Origin: an uncultured SAR86 cluster bacterium
GTDB taxonomy: Bacteria; Pseudomonadota; Gammaproteobacteria; Magnimaribacterales; D2472
Direction: 5' to 3'
NCBI GenBank assembly: GCA_943789005.1
Contig: CALSSL010000001.1
Span: 318,511 to 382,510, forward strand
DNA: 64,000 nt
Numbering within the stretch: position 1 is the stretch's first letter; every line of letters begins with the position of its first letter. The notes beneath the pieces are model-generated. The model saw nothing but the letters and a program-made list of their open reading frames with translations. It searched no databases and was not told where the DNA came from. Made by a program: the position numbers and the translations under genes. Of this stretch, positions 45,957 through 56,364 are shown piece after piece.

Positions 45957-46433
45957 TTAAGCATTAAGAGAATTAATAATGCTGGACACTTCTTCCTTTA
46001 AAATATTCTTATCGTCTTCGTTTAAAAAAGCTCCTACTTCAATATCTTCTCCTTTTGAACGAAAGCTCAGCTTTAATGATTTGCTAACGTCTTTTGTTAC
46101 TTGAAAGGAAGTAAATGTTCTGAATTCTTCCCAGCGATATTCAGCTTTGTGAATTCCTTTTTCGATGGTCACCTTCTCTTGAGAAATATATATTTTTTCT
46201 CTTTTGCTGCTCCATTTGAAGTTTAGATAAAAAGCAAAAATTAATATGGATATTTCTAATCCAGCAAAAGGTAGAATTAAAGTTGCTCCAACAAAATAAA
46301 ATACAGTTGCTATGCCAAGACACACCAAAGCAATGCTTAGTATAAAAAATATTCTATAATTACCAGTAAGCGAGCTATTTGGCTGAATATGAATTGCGTA
46401 GTTATCTTCGCTAATGTTTTGAACTGAAATCAA
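45957..46433 (-). CDS. DUF2244-type membrane protein
   Basis: A 158-residue protein with two adjacent hydrophobic helices (about residues 26-70: IFFILSIALVCLGIATVFYFVGA and LPFAGLEISILIFAFYL) and a C-terminal domain beginning YISQEKVTIEKG with YRWEEFRTFTSF. This arrangement matches the DUF2244 family, common in proteobacteria and without known function. Convergent with the phosphofructokinase gene (4 bases between stops) and divergent from argD, 15 bases away. Confidence 0.8.
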   Translation of the reverse strand: MISVQNISEDNYAIHIQPNSSLTGNYRIFFILSIALVCLGIATVFYFVGATLILPFAGLEISILIFAFYLNFKWSSKREKIYISQEKVTIEKGIHKAEYRWEEFRTFTSFQVTKDVSKSLKLSFRSKGEDIEVGAFLNEDDKNILKEEVSSIINSLNA

Positions 46434-46448
46434 GATACAATATATTTA

Positions 46449-47654
46449 ATGAAAAAAATTATTAATGAGTACGCCAATTATACGGTGCCTTTTTATGGTC
46501 CTGCAGCCTTTGTTGTTAAAAAAGCTAAAGGCTCATTAGTATGGGATATAGATAATAATAAATATATTGATTTTACTGCAGGTATAGCGGTTACAAATTT
46601 AGGTCATAGTAATGATGTGTTGACCAAAATTATGCAAAAACAATCAAAAGATTTGTGGCATTTATCTAATCTATACATTAATGAACCTGCGGTTAAGTTA
46701 GCAAAAAAACTATGTCAAAAAACTTTTGCAGATAAAGTCTTTTTTTGCAATTCTGGAGGTGAGTCCATAGAAGCAGCTATCAAAACAGCCAGAAAATATA
46801 CGTCAGAAAAATATAATAAAAATAAAAATGAAATAATATCATTTTCAAGCTCGTTTCATGGCAGAACAATGTTAGGAATAGCATTAGCTAAAGCCAAACA
46901 TCTAACAAATGGTTTCGCGCCGCTGCCCAAAGGGATTAAGAACCATTCCTACAACCAAACGAAAAATCTAGATAGTTTATTTTCTAGTAAAACATCTGCT
47001 GTGATACTTGAGCTTGTCCAATGGCAATCTGGGATTACAAAAGCTAATAAAAAATTTATTTCTAAAATTAAACAATTAGCTAAAAAACACAATGCTTTAA
47101 TAATTATTGATGAGGTACAGTCTGGTATTGGTAGAACTGGTACTTTATTTGCATATGAACAATTTAATATTAATCCGGATATTCTTTGTTTTGCTAAAGG
47201 GATAGCAAATGGCTTTCCTCTTGGAGGTATTCTTACTTCAGATAAAATTGGTAATTCTATGAGTATTGGTTCTCATGGGACCACCTTTGGTGGCGGTCCT
47301 ATAGCATGCTCAATAGGATGCTCGGTTGTTGATATTATTTCAAAAAAATCCTTTTTAAAGAAAGTTCAAAAAAAAGAAGGTATCTTTTTAAATCAGCTTA
47401 ATAAAATAAACTCTACACATAAATGCTTTAAAAATATTTTATCAGCTGGTTTATGGATAAGCGTAGAGTTTGAACATTCAATATCTTTATGCCTTGACTC
47501 CCTAATCAAGAATGCACACAAGAATGGACTCATGGTCTTAAAAGCAAATGCAAATACAATTAGGTTTTCACCAAGTCTTATAATTGAGGATGACTTAATA
47601 ACTAAGGGATTGGCTATATTTGAAGAAGTTATTCTTCAGACTCTTGAAAAATAG
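46449..47654 (+). CDS. argD: Acetylornithine/succinyldiaminopimelate-type aminotransferase
   Basis: A class III pyridoxal-phosphate aminotransferase, 401 residues. [26 protein letters not shown] at the N-terminus, [44 protein letters not shown] (cofactor Asp), the AKGIANG lysine and [16 protein letters not shown] all fit ArgD. EPVQGEGG, usual in ArgD, reads ELVQWQSGI here, a notable change near the active site. Related class III enzymes (ornithine or GABA aminotransferase) cannot be ruled out. Its 3' end overlaps convergent parC by 26 bases. Confidence 0.88.
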   Translation: MKKIINEYANYTVPFYGPAAFVVKKAKGSLVWDIDNNKYIDFTAGIAVTNLGHSNDVLTKIMQKQSKDLWHLSNLYINEPAVKLAKKLCQKTFADKVFFCNSGGESIEAAIKTARKYTSEKYNKNKNEIISFSSSFHGRTMLGIALAKAKHLTNGFAPLPKGIKNHSYNQTKNLDSLFSSKTSAVILELVQWQSGITKANKKFISKIKQLAKKHNALIIIDEVQSGIGRTGTLFAYEQFNINPDILCFAKGIANGFPLGGILTSDKIGNSMSIGSHGTTFGGGPIACSIGCSVVDIISKKSFLKKVQKKEGIFLNQLNKINSTHKCFKNILSAGLWISVEFEHSISLCLDSLIKNAHKNGLMVLKANANTIRFSPSLIIEDDLITKGLAIFEEVILQTLEK

Positions 47655-49890
47655 GCTCAACCTCTTCAATCATATTATCAACTTTTCTATAACCCTGTGG
47701 AAGCATGTTCCCTCTTTTTGCTCTTGAAGAAATATAATTACCTAAATCTTTTAGTTTAAGGGTTAAAAACCTCTTACCACTTTCTATTCTTAATGAGCTT
47801 GAAGGAGATATAAGTTGAGCATGAGCCATATATTCTTCTTTTGCTACAAATTTTGGAGTTGGAATATTAATAATCTTATTGCCTTTACCTTTTGGAAGAA
47901 CTGGCAATTCATTAATCTCAAAAATTAATAACCTGCCTATGTTTGATACAGCTGCGATATATACATGATCTTCACGAACTCTTAGTGCCTTTAAAAGCTG
48001 CGCTTCGTTTGGTAGCCTCATAAAAGCTTTTCCAGACTTCTTATTTGAAACCATATTTTTAAATTCAGAAATATATCCATAACCTGCTGTGTTCATAATC
48101 ATATATTTATCATCATCATTTCCAATCAAAGTAGATATAAACTTAACTCCGGAATCAGCAGAAACCCTTCCAGAAATTGGGTCTCCCATACCTCTTGCTG
48201 AAGGAAGTGAGTGACTTGGTATTGAGTAAGCTTTGCCATTTGAGTCTAGAAAAACTGAAATTTGGTTACTTTTACCCCTACAATAATCTTGAAGTTTATC
48301 CTCACCTCTATAAGACAAAGAACTAGGATCAATTTCATGACCCTTCGCACTTCTAATCCAGCCTGCCTCTGATAAAACCACAGTAATTGATTCTGTTACA
48401 AGAGTTTCTTCTTCTGAGAAAACTTTAGCATCTGATGACTCTTGAATAGGCGATTTTCTTTCTTCTCCAAACTCGTCTTTTATTTCTAAAAGTTCTTTTT
48501 TGATTAATGTTTTTAATCTTGTTTTTGATTGAAGAATTTTTTCAATTTCATTTTGTTCCTCTAACAATATGTCTCTTTCTTGCTCCAATTTAAGCTGTTC
48601 TAATTTGGCAAGCTGTCTTAATCTAATCTCAAGAATTGCATTGGCTTGAATGTCCGATAGTTTAAATGCTTTGATGATATCTTTTTTAGGTTCGTCTGAT
48701 TCACGAATAATTTTTATTACCTTATCTAGATCTAAGTAAACTATTAAAAGTCCTTCTAGTATATGAAGCCTGTCATTTACTTGGTCAAGTCTGTGCTCAA
48801 GTTTTCTTATGACTGTATTTTTTCTAAAGACAAGCCACTCTTTAAGGAGTTCAACCAATGAAAATACTTTTGGCCCTCCATTCAAAGAAATCAAATTCAT
48901 ATTAGCTCTATAATTTTTTTGAAGATCTGTAGATGCAAATAAATGGTTCATTACATCTCGTGCATTAACTCTATTTGATTTCAAAGTAATAACCAGACGC
49001 ACAGGTTCTTGATGATCACCTTCATCTGCTAAATCTACAACCATTGGAATTTTCTTTTTTAGCATTTGATCAGCTATCTGCTCTAATATTTTTGAACCAG
49101 ATGCCTGATAAGGTAAAGCATTGATAATAATCTCACTTTTATCTTGTACCCAGTGTGCTTGAGCTTTAAAGCCGCCTCTTCCGGTTGAATATATTTCTTC
49201 AAGCTCCTGAGAGCTCGCAATGATTGGAGACTCATTTGAAAAATCTGGTCCCTTAATAATTTTTGTAAGATCTCTTAATTCAGCTTTAGGATTTTCAAGA
49301 ACATGAATAGTCGCATCTATAATTTCATTAATATTGTGTGAAGGTATATCTGTTGCCATACCAACAGCAATTCCTGATGTTCCGTTAAGAAGAATTGATG
49401 GGAGCTTTGAAGGGAAAATCACCGGTTCAAGTAAAGAGCCATCAAAGTTAGGCTGCCAATCAACAGTGCCTGATTTCAATTCTGATATCAGTAAGTCTGC
49501 AAATTTAGTTAGTTTAGATTCTGTATACCGCATTGCAGCAAAAGATTTTGGATCATCTTGCGAACCCCAATTACCTTGTCCGTCAACCAAAGGATATTTA
49601 AACGAAAAATTTTGTGCCATTAAGACCATAGCCTCATAGGCAGCACTATCACCATGAGGATGGAATTTACCAATAACATCACCAACCGTTCTAGCAGATT
49701 TTTTATATTTAGACCCCGCATCAAGACCCAACTCAGACATAGCATATAAAATTCTTCTTTGAACTGGCTTTAGGCCATCTCCTATATTTGGTAAAGCTCT
49801 ATCTAAAATTACATACATTGCGTAATTTAAGTAGGATTCTTCTGCATACTGCTTAAGGCTTATTGAATTTATTTGCTCTTTTTCTTTCAT
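47629..49890 (-). CDS. parC: DNA topoisomerase IV subunit A
   Basis: ParC cuts and rejoins DNA to unlink daughter chromosomes. The catalytic tyrosine is Tyr122 in FAAMRYTE; the quinolone-resistance region reads [12 protein letters not shown] with wild-type Ser82 and Glu86. The C-terminal beta-propeller is present. The 753 residues almost equal E. coli ParC, and the N-terminus lacks GyrA-like features (no GyrA box was seen). parE ends 2 bases upstream on the same strand, so they form one operon. Pairing with parE and length favour ParC over GyrA. Confidence 0.96.
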   Translation of the reverse strand: MKEKEQINSISLKQYAEESYLNYAMYVILDRALPNIGDGLKPVQRRILYAMSELGLDAGSKYKKSARTVGDVIGKFHPHGDSAAYEAMVLMAQNFSFKYPLVDGQGNWGSQDDPKSFAAMRYTESKLTKFADLLISELKSGTVDWQPNFDGSLLEPVIFPSKLPSILLNGTSGIAVGMATDIPSHNINEIIDATIHVLENPKAELRDLTKIIKGPDFSNESPIIASSQELEEIYSTGRGGFKAQAHWVQDKSEIIINALPYQASGSKILEQIADQMLKKKIPMVVDLADEGDHQEPVRLVITLKSNRVNARDVMNHLFASTDLQKNYRANMNLISLNGGPKVFSLVELLKEWLVFRKNTVIRKLEHRLDQVNDRLHILEGLLIVYLDLDKVIKIIRESDEPKKDIIKAFKLSDIQANAILEIRLRQLAKLEQLKLEQERDILLEEQNEIEKILQSKTRLKTLIKKELLEIKDEFGEERKSPIQESSDAKVFSEEETLVTESITVVLSEAGWIRSAKGHEIDPSSLSYRGEDKLQDYCRGKSNQISVFLDSNGKAYSIPSHSLPSARGMGDPISGRVSADSGVKFISTLIGNDDDKYMIMNTAGYGYISEFKNMVSNKKSGKAFMRLPNEAQLLKALRVREDHVYIAAVSNIGRLLIFEINELPVLPKGKGNKIINIPTPKFVAKEEYMAHAQLISPSSSLRIESGKRFLTLKLKDLGNYISSRAKRGNMLPQGYRKVDNMIEEVEPIFQESEE

Positions 49891-49892
49891 AT

Positions 49893-51788
49893 TTATATTT
49901 TTGCTAAAGATCCTTTCTTTTCAAGCCAATCTTTTCTAGCTGAGGCATTCTTTTTTGATAAAAGCAAATCCATCATGGAGTTAGCATTATCACTAGGACT
50001 TATTGACAGCTGAAGGAGCTGTCTAGTTGCAGGATCCATGACGGTTTCTCTTAATTGAGACGGGTTCATTTCCCCAAGCCCCTTAAATCTTTGAATATTG
50101 ATTTTTGGTTTGCCTTTTTTACCTTTAAAGTTAGCAACTATTTCTTCTCTTTGAGCATCATCTAAAGCATATAAAACATCTTTTCCACAATCTATCCTGA
50201 AAAGTGGAGGCATAGATATATAAATTCTTCCCTCTTGAACTAATGACTTATAGTGTCTTAAAAAGAGTGCGCATAATAAAGTAGCTATATGGAGCCCATC
50301 TGAATCAGCATCAGCTAGAATACAAATCTTTCCATATCTTAGCGAAGATATATCACTGTTGCCTGGAAGAACTCCAATGGCTGTAGACAGATTTTTTATT
50401 TCTTGAGACTTAATAATCTCAGAACTTTCTAAATCCCAAGTATTTAATATTTTACCCCTCAAGGGCATGATTGCCTGAAAAGATCTCTCTCTAGCTTGTT
50501 TTGCAGAGCCTCCGGCAGAGTCTCCTTCAACAAGAAATATCTCAGTTTCATTTAAATCTTGGCTGTTACAATCTGAAAGCTTGCCAGGAAGTGCTGGGCC
50601 TTTAAAAGTCTTTTTTCTTTCAACAATATTAGAAACTTTAGCCCTTGTTTGAGCGGAGACAATAGCAAGCTCTGCAATCTTCTCACCCTCTTCTGTATGG
50701 GTGTTGAGCCAAATACTAAATGTATCTTTAGTGGTATTTGATACAAATGACATATGGTCTTTTGAATCAAGCCTCTCTTTTGTTTGGCCAGAAAATTGGG
50801 GATTCTTAAGTTTTGATGAAACTATAAAAATTGCATTATTGATAACATCATCTGCATTAATCTTTAAACCCTTTGGTAGTAGGTTTCTATAGTCACAGAA
50901 TTCTTTTATAGAATCTAATAAACCAGATTTAAATCCATTTAAATGGGAACCGCCTTGAATGGTGGGAATAAGATTCACATATGTTTCATCTAATTTATTT
51001 TTTAGAGGCCTGTGAGACCAGTTAATTGCAAATTCTAATTCTTGAACATCACCTTTCTTAGAGCATATTATTGATTCTTCTAATACCAACTCTAATCCTT
51101 CAGCAGACTCAGCTAAATAACTTTTCAGACCATCTTCAAAATACCATTTTTCTTTATCATTTGATTTTTTTTCATTGCTATACTCTATTGTTAGTCCTGG
51201 ACATAAAACCGCTTTAGCTTTTAGCAAATGTTTAAGTTCCTTGACTTGTATATCAATATTCTCAAAATATTCTGGATTTGGTTTAAAAGTAATCGATGTT
51301 CCTGTATTTCTTAAACCAACTTCACCAACTTCTTTAAGCTCACTGACTTTATTTCCATTATTAAAGATAATTTGATGTTCTTTAGAATCTCTTTTAACTC
51401 TTACCTCCAGATTTTCTGATAAGGCATTAACAACAGAAACTCCAACACCATGAAGACCGCCTGAAAAATTATAGTCATCACCTGAAAATTTTGCTCCTGC
51501 ATGAAGCTTGCATAGTATTAGTTCTACACCGCTAACTTTATGCTCAGGATGAATATCTACCGGCATACCTCTTCCGTCATCAGTCACTTTAATGCTGCCA
51601 TCTTTTAGGAGTGTTATTTTTATATTTGAACAGTGCCCAGATAAAGCTTCATCAACTGAGTTATCTAGAACTTCTTGTATTAGATGATTGGGATTAGACG
51701 TATCCGTATACATCCCAGGTCGCTTTCTAACAGGGTCTAGTCCTGATAAAACTTCGATTGCTTCTGCATCATATGAATTTTTAGTCAA
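49893..51788 (-). CDS. parE: DNA topoisomerase IV subunit B
   Basis: ParE is the ATPase half of topoisomerase IV. Visible are GHKL motifs ([41 protein letters not shown]), the toprim [23 protein letters not shown] and DADSDG metal site. The 631 residues match E. coli ParE (630) and not the longer GyrB. The gene is divergent from tolC. parE near tolC is a conserved gammaproteobacterial neighbourhood. Confidence 0.97.
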   Translation of the reverse strand: MTKNSYDAEAIEVLSGLDPVRKRPGMYTDTSNPNHLIQEVLDNSVDEALSGHCSNIKITLLKDGSIKVTDDGRGMPVDIHPEHKVSGVELILCKLHAGAKFSGDDYNFSGGLHGVGVSVVNALSENLEVRVKRDSKEHQIIFNNGNKVSELKEVGEVGLRNTGTSITFKPNPEYFENIDIQVKELKHLLKAKAVLCPGLTIEYSNEKKSNDKEKWYFEDGLKSYLAESAEGLELVLEESIICSKKGDVQELEFAINWSHRPLKNKLDETYVNLIPTIQGGSHLNGFKSGLLDSIKEFCDYRNLLPKGLKINADDVINNAIFIVSSKLKNPQFSGQTKERLDSKDHMSFVSNTTKDTFSIWLNTHTEEGEKIAELAIVSAQTRAKVSNIVERKKTFKGPALPGKLSDCNSQDLNETEIFLVEGDSAGGSAKQARERSFQAIMPLRGKILNTWDLESSEIIKSQEIKNLSTAIGVLPGNSDISSLRYGKICILADADSDGLHIATLLCALFLRHYKSLVQEGRIYISMPPLFRIDCGKDVLYALDDAQREEIVANFKGKKGKPKINIQRFKGLGEMNPSQLRETVMDPATRQLLQLSISPSDNANSMMDLLLSKKNASARKDWLEKKGSLAKI

Positions 51789-51877
51789 TTTAAGAAGCCT
51801 TTAATATTGATTGAACTTATGTGACTTATTCTACTCTAAGAAATATTAAAAAAATTATAAAATATAAAAAAATAAAG

Positions 51878-51896
51878 ATGTTTGCACTGCAAACAT
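51878..51896. promoter_or_regulatory. Perfect 19-bp palindrome upstream of tolC (candidate TetR operator)
   Basis: ATGTTTGCACTGCAAACAT is an exact inverted repeat (arms of 9 around one central C). It matches operator 1 of the RND/tetR gap at 16 of 19 positions and operator 2 at 15 of 19; the outer ATGTT/AACAT and core GCA-TG are identical. It ends 17 bases before the GTG and 23 before the ATG of tolC, about the same place as operator 2 relative to tetR. Binding is inferred from this resemblance. Confidence 0.7.
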
Positions 51897-51913
51897 TAAT
51901 ATTGAGTTAAAAT

Positions 51914-53251
51914 GTGAAAATGAACAATTTTAAAAAACCACTTTTTTTAGTATTTTTAGTATCTTTTAGTCTGCAATCAGAAAATTTATTAGAGATTTAT
52001 AACGAAGCATTGGAAAATGACCCTACTTTTAAAGCTGCAGAATATTCATATCTTGCTGACAAAGAAATTGTAGTGCAGGGAAGAGCTGCTCTTTTGCCAA
52101 GCCTAACTTTAAGTGGGTCAACCAATTGGAATGAATACTATCAAGATAAGCAACTTCAGCAAGAGTATAATTCATTCTCAAGCTCAGCTAGATTATCACA
52201 ACCTCTTTTTAGATTAGATTCATGGTTTCAGTATAAGCAATCAAAATCTCTTACAAATGCTGCAGAAGCAGAATTTGCTTTTGAGCAACAAAATCTTTTA
52301 GTTAGAACTGCAGAGTTATATTTTGGAGTCTTAAGAGCTATAGATAATTTGAATGCTGCGATATCTGAAGAAAAAGCTATCAAGAAGCAACTCGATCAGG
52401 CACAACAGAGATTTGAAGTTGGGTTATCTGCAATTACTGGCGTTCAAGAAGCTCAGCTTGCATATGATTTAAGTAAGGCTTCTAGAATAAGTATTGAAGG
52501 TAAACTATTTTCTGCTCGTGAGGCCTTAAATGCTCTTATTGGCAGAGAAATTTTTAGTCTAGATGAATTGGGAGAAGGATTACTTGTTGAGGTTCCAACA
52601 CCCACATCAAAAGAACAATGGGTAGATTTAGCTCTAGAAAATAATTATCAACTTAAAGCCGCCTATCTCAGAAAAGATGCAGCAAGAAATAATGCAAGAA
52701 GCTCTGCTTCAAATCATCTACCCAAAATTGATATTGTTGGTTCAAAATCAGAATCTGAAACAAATCAATTTAACTATGAAGGATTTAATATTGATGGTCA
52801 GGGAATTCCTGTTCCAGAAGTAACAGGCAGAAGAAACTTTGCAATTCAATTTAGCATGCCAATCTTTCAAGGAGGCGCAGTTAACTCTCGAAGAAAACAG
52901 GCATATTCTGAATATGAAAGAACGAATGAAAACACTCTCTTCACTCAGAGACGAATTATTCAAGAGGTTAGATCTGAATTTTCTAATGTTCTAACACTTG
53001 TTGCTAATGTGACTGCTCAAAAACAAGCAGTTATTTCAGCAACTAGTGCTTTGGAAGCAACTCAAGTCGGCTATAAAGTTGGTACTAGAAATATTGTTGA
53101 CCTTTTACAAGCTGAAAAAAATCTTTACAGTGCTGAAAAAAATCTAGCAAATGCAAAATATGATTATATTTTATCTAATCTTAAATTAGCTTTAGCATCG
53201 GGAACAATCACTCCTGGTGATCTTGTTAGAATTAACAGCTTATTAAGATAA
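51914..53251 (+). CDS. tolC: TolC-family outer membrane efflux protein
   Basis: TolC forms the trimeric outer-membrane channel and periplasmic tunnel for RND and ABC exporters and type I secretion. The 445-residue protein has a signal peptide (MNNFKKPLFLVFLVSFSLQS) and two repeats of the family: LLEIYNEALENDPTFKAAEY at the start and RFEVGLSAITGVQEAQLAYD, then VGYKVGTRNIVDLLQAEKNLYSAEKNLANAKYDY. The start is GTG at 51914 or ATG at 51920; the ATG gives the cleaner signal. A TetR-type palindrome lies just upstream. mutM follows by 6 bases. Confidence 0.95.
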   Translation: MKMNNFKKPLFLVFLVSFSLQSENLLEIYNEALENDPTFKAAEYSYLADKEIVVQGRAALLPSLTLSGSTNWNEYYQDKQLQQEYNSFSSSARLSQPLFRLDSWFQYKQSKSLTNAAEAEFAFEQQNLLVRTAELYFGVLRAIDNLNAAISEEKAIKKQLDQAQQRFEVGLSAITGVQEAQLAYDLSKASRISIEGKLFSAREALNALIGREIFSLDELGEGLLVEVPTPTSKEQWVDLALENNYQLKAAYLRKDAARNNARSSASNHLPKIDIVGSKSESETNQFNYEGFNIDGQGIPVPEVTGRRNFAIQFSMPIFQGGAVNSRRKQAYSEYERTNENTLFTQRRIIQEVRSEFSNVLTLVANVTAQKQAVISATSALEATQVGYKVGTRNIVDLLQAEKNLYSAEKNLANAKYDYILSNLKLALASGTITPGDLVRINSLLR

Positions 53252-53257
53252 TATCCA

Positions 53258-54067
53258 ATGCCCGAACTTCCAGAGGTTGAGACAACCCTCAGGGCAATTG
53301 AAAAATTTAAAAATCAACTCCTAATAAATATCAATATTTATAATAGAAATTTAAGATGGGAAGTAAATAAAAATCTTGAGGAAGATTCAAAAAATCAAAT
53401 AGTTAGAGATCTTCGAAGAAGAGCCAAATATATTATATTTGAATTAGAAAAGTGTTCGCTTATTTTGCATTTGGGAATGTCTGGCAGCCTTAGGATAGCA
53501 GGTAAAAATGACAATTTTTTTATTAAGCATGATCACATAGAATTTCTTTTTGAGAATGAAAAAATTATATATAACGACCCAAGAAGGTTTGGCTCAATTC
53601 ATCTAACAAAAAATATCAACGAGCACAGATTAATAAATCATCTTGGTCCCGAACCTTTGTCGAAAGATTTTAATTCAGAATATCTTTTTGAGTTATGCCT
53701 AAAATCTAAAACAAATATTAAAACTCTGTTAATGAATCAAAAAAATGTTGTTGGTATTGGCAACATATATGCATCTGAAACACTTTATCTTGCAAAGATT
53801 TGTCCTTTCAAAAATTCTTTTGAATTAACGCTTAAAGATTGTGAAAAAATTGTAAAGGCATCAAAAAAAATATTGAATGCCGCCATAAAGGTAGGCGGTA
53901 CAACTTTAAAAGATTTTTACTCTGCCGATGGAAGTCCTGGTTATTTTAAATTTAAATTGAATGTCTATGGCAGAGAGGGTTTAGATTGTAAAAATTGCAA
54001 AGAAAAAATCGTCAAGGCAAATATCAACAAAAGAGCTACTTTTTCTTGTCCCTCTTGTCAGTGTTAA
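53258..54067 (+). CDS. mutM: Formamidopyrimidine-DNA glycosylase
   Basis: MutM excises oxidised purines such as 8-oxoguanine. The N-terminal Pro2-Glu3 catalytic pair (MPELPEVETTLRAI), a helix-two-turn-helix segment ending in GIGNIYASETLY, and a C-terminal zinc finger (CKNC...CPSC) are all present. The length of 269 residues is the same as E. coli. It overlaps convergent coaD by 4 bases; mutM beside coaD is a conserved neighbourhood. It may be co-transcribed with tolC (6 bases). Confidence 0.97.
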   Translation: MPELPEVETTLRAIEKFKNQLLININIYNRNLRWEVNKNLEEDSKNQIVRDLRRRAKYIIFELEKCSLILHLGMSGSLRIAGKNDNFFIKHDHIEFLFENEKIIYNDPRRFGSIHLTKNINEHRLINHLGPEPLSKDFNSEYLFELCLKSKTNIKTLLMNQKNVVGIGNIYASETLYLAKICPFKNSFELTLKDCEKIVKASKKILNAAIKVGGTTLKDFYSADGSPGYFKFKLNVYGREGLDCKNCKEKIVKANINKRATFSCPSCQC

Positions 54068-54546
54068 GTTTCTAGTTTTGCCCGAAGAGCTTGCTCTACT
54101 TTTGGATGAACAAATTTAGAAACATCTCCTTTTAAATCAGATATTTCTTTAATCAAGCTTGATGAAACGTAGATAAGGCTTTCCTTAGGTGTTAAAAATA
54201 TACTTTCAATATCTGGTGCTAAGGATCTATTCATTGTGGCCAGTTGAAATTCATACTCAAAATCAGAAACTGCCCTTAATCCTCTAATAATAGCGCAGGC
54301 ATTATAATCTTTTGCTAAATCTACAGTTAGCTTTCTAGGGAATCCAACCACCTCAACTTTTTCACTACCCTCATAAATTGAGGAAGCAAGATTAATCCTC
54401 TCCTCTAAGGAAAACATTGGATTTTTTGACTCACTCTTTGCTATAGCAACTACAACTTTATCAAAAAGCCCGCAGCCTCTATCAATGATATCCATGTGGC
54501 CATATGTGATGGGATCAAATGAGCCCGGGTATATTGCTACTCTCAT
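54064..54546 (-). CDS. coaD: Phosphopantetheine adenylyltransferase
   Basis: CoaD adenylates 4'-phosphopantetheine, the penultimate CoA step. The nucleotidyltransferase motif is in YPGSFDPITYGHMDII (T-x-G-H type), with IIRGLRAVSDFEYEFQLATMNR and the late YVSSSLIKEIS. The 160-residue length is that of the family (159 in E. coli). Its start faces the proteorhodopsin gene across a 186-base gap that holds the proteorhodopsin promoter. Confidence 0.97.
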   Translation of the reverse strand: MRVAIYPGSFDPITYGHMDIIDRGCGLFDKVVVAIAKSESKNPMFSLEERINLASSIYEGSEKVEVVGFPRKLTVDLAKDYNACAIIRGLRAVSDFEYEFQLATMNRSLAPDIESIFLTPKESLIYVSSSLIKEISDLKGDVSKFVHPKVEQALRAKLET

Positions 54547-54645
54547 GAATAAATCATACTAAACATTAATTTTTAAGCAACTCTAAATCAATTATATCAA
54601 CCTAATAATAAAAGCAAGAACACTTAAAATTTAATTTTTTTATAT

Positions 54646-54674
54646 TTGATACTAGTGAATTTTTTATATATCAT
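54646..54674 (+). promoter_or_regulatory. Proteorhodopsin promoter
   Basis: TTGATA (54646-54651) and TATCAT (54669-54674) are each 5 of 6 matches to the sigma70 consensus, separated by 17 bases. Transcription would start near 54681, giving a leader of about 50 bases. No other equally good pair was found in the gap. Confidence 0.65.
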
Positions 54675-54694
54675 TAAATCTTCATATAACGGGG

Positions 54695-54710
54695 GAGTAA
54701 ATTATTACTC
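54695..54710 (+). promoter_or_regulatory. Hairpin in the proteorhodopsin leader
   Basis: GAGTAA-ATTA-TTACTC is a perfect 6-bp stem with a 4-base loop, lying between the predicted start point and the ribosome-binding site (AGGAG, about 54723). It is preceded by five G residues. It has no U tract after it, so it does not look like a terminator; mRNA stabilisation or binding by a regulator is possible. Confidence 0.45.
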
Positions 54711-54732
54711 AAAAAATAAATAGGAGTTTAAT

Positions 54733-55482
54733 ATGAAATTTTTATTAATCTTAGGTAGTGTTATTGCGCTTCCTTCATTTGCAGCTGGTGGCGGTGACCT
54801 TGATGCTAGTGATTACACTGGTGTTAGTTTTTGGCTAGTGACTGCAGCTCTTTTAGCTTCAACTGTATTTTTCTTTATTGAAAGAGATAGGGTTGCTGCT
54901 AAGTGGAAGACATCTTTAACAGTATCTGGTCTAGTTACTGGTATTGCTTTCTGGCATTACTTGTACATGAGAGGTGTTTGGGTTGAAACTGGTGAATCAC
55001 CAACTGTATTCAGATATATTGACTGGCTACTTACAGTGCCTTTATTAATATGTGAGTTTTATCTAATTCTTGCAGCTGCAACTAATGTTGCTGGTTCTCT
55101 ATTTAAGAAGCTTTTAGTTGGTTCTCTTGTAATGCTTGTATTTGGTTACATGGGCGAAGCAGGAATTATGGCGGCTTGGCCTGCATTCATTATTGGATGT
55201 TTAGCTTGGTTCTATATGATTTATGAGCTATGGGCTGGAGAAGGAAAATCTGCATGTAATACTGCAAGTCCAGCTGTTCAATCAGCATACAACACAATGA
55301 TGTATATCATTATCATTGGTTGGGCTATTTATCCTCTTGGGTACTTTACTGGTTACCTAATGGGTGACGGCGGATCAGCCTTAAACTTAAACCTAATTTA
55401 TAACCTTGCTGACTTTGTTAACAAGATTCTATTTGGTTTAATCATATGGCATGTTGCTGTTAAAGAATCATCTAACGCTTAA
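54733..55482 (+). CDS. Proteorhodopsin, green-absorbing type proton pump
   Basis: A seven-helix retinal protein of 249 residues that pumps protons out of the cell in light. It has a cleaved N-terminal signal (about residues 1-17), the Schiff-base lysine Lys231, the counterions Asp97 and Asp227, the proton donor Glu108, and His75 next to Asp97. Residue 105 is Leu, the green-tuned state (blue forms have Gln). All positions follow the canonical SAR86 numbering exactly. It has its own promoter and a strong terminator, with AGGAG before the ATG. No blh or crt gene for retinal synthesis lies in this window. Confidence 0.98.
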   Translation: MKFLLILGSVIALPSFAAGGGDLDASDYTGVSFWLVTAALLASTVFFFIERDRVAAKWKTSLTVSGLVTGIAFWHYLYMRGVWVETGESPTVFRYIDWLLTVPLLICEFYLILAAATNVAGSLFKKLLVGSLVMLVFGYMGEAGIMAAWPAFIIGCLAWFYMIYELWAGEGKSACNTASPAVQSAYNTMMYIIIIGWAIYPLGYFTGYLMGDGGSALNLNLIYNLADFVNKILFGLIIWHVAVKESSNA

Positions 55483-55502
55483 GTTAAATATTCTTAAAAC
55501 TA

Positions 55503-55528
55503 AAACCCGGTCTAGGCCGGGTTTTTTT
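55503..55528 (+). terminator. Intrinsic terminator after proteorhodopsin
   Basis: AAACCCGG (55503-55510), loop TCTAGG, CCGGGTTT (55517-55524), then a T run to 55528: an 8-bp perfect stem, GC-rich for this DNA. On the other strand the same stem is followed by TTTTAGTTTT, so it may also end the convergent SDR gene. Confidence 0.9.
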
Positions 55529-55543
55529 ATGAAATTAATATGG

Positions 55544-56260
55544 TTATGGGGATATCACTTCACCATCCCAGGCAATAAGATTGCCGGATGAGGAGCTGTT
55601 TGCACTTTCAATAACTTTTGACATCATGTCAACACTAAAATCAGGAGAAAATAGCTTATCTTTTGATATATTTTTCTTAAATGGCTCGCTAAATTTACTT
55701 TCAACCGTCCCAGGCTGAAGAGCTAAAATAACTGCATTTGGATTTGATCTTTTCATCTCAATACTAAAGTTTTTGACAATCTGATTTAAGGCGCTTTTAC
55801 TTGATCTGTATGAATACCAACCGCCAACCTTATTATCAGAAATGCTGCCTACTCTAGCACTAAGAAAAGCCATGACACTTTTATTTTTCTTATTTAACAA
55901 AGGTAAAAAATATTTACCTACCAAAGCTGGTCCAATTGTATTAACGCTATAAACTTTACTGAGGGTTTCGTAGTTTAAATCTTTAATGCTTTTTTCTGGC
56001 TGAAAGCTTTCAGTATGCAAAACTCCACTTGCAATAATAACTCTATCTAAATAACAACCCTCAAGATAGCTTGCAGCTTTTTCTATGCTCTCTTGGCTCT
56101 CAATATCAATATCAAAACTATAAATTTTTTTTGATGTATGACTATTAACACTTCTCGAAAATGAGAATATCTTTTCTACAGCGTTATCTTTTAAATAGTG
56201 TTCAACAAATGCATTACCTATTGCACCACTTGAACCAATTATTGCTATATTTTTTGACAT
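55544..56260 (-). CDS. Short-chain dehydrogenase/reductase (C-factor-like)
   Basis: A 238-residue Rossmann oxidoreductase. NIAIIGSSGAIGNAFVEHYL (the glycine-rich dinucleotide site), NTIGPALVGKYFLPLL, FLSARVGSISDN and the active-site YSYRSSKSALNQ (Tyr-x3-Lys) place it in the SDR superfamily, near the C-factor/CsgA-like group. The substrate is not evident. It is convergent with proteorhodopsin, with a terminator between. Confidence 0.9.
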   Translation of the reverse strand: MSKNIAIIGSSGAIGNAFVEHYLKDNAVEKIFSFSRSVNSHTSKKIYSFDIDIESQESIEKAASYLEGCYLDRVIIASGVLHTESFQPEKSIKDLNYETLSKVYSVNTIGPALVGKYFLPLLNKKNKSVMAFLSARVGSISDNKVGGWYSYRSSKSALNQIVKNFSIEMKRSNPNAVILALQPGTVESKFSEPFKKNISKDKLFSPDFSVDMMSKVIESANSSSSGNLIAWDGEVISP

Positions 56261-56364
56261 TTAAACTTGTTTAACAGTTATTAAGAAGGGCTTGATGAAA
56301 ATTATATATATAAAGAAGTTCTATATGAAGTTAAACTTTAATTTAAGTATATAGAGGAGATGCT

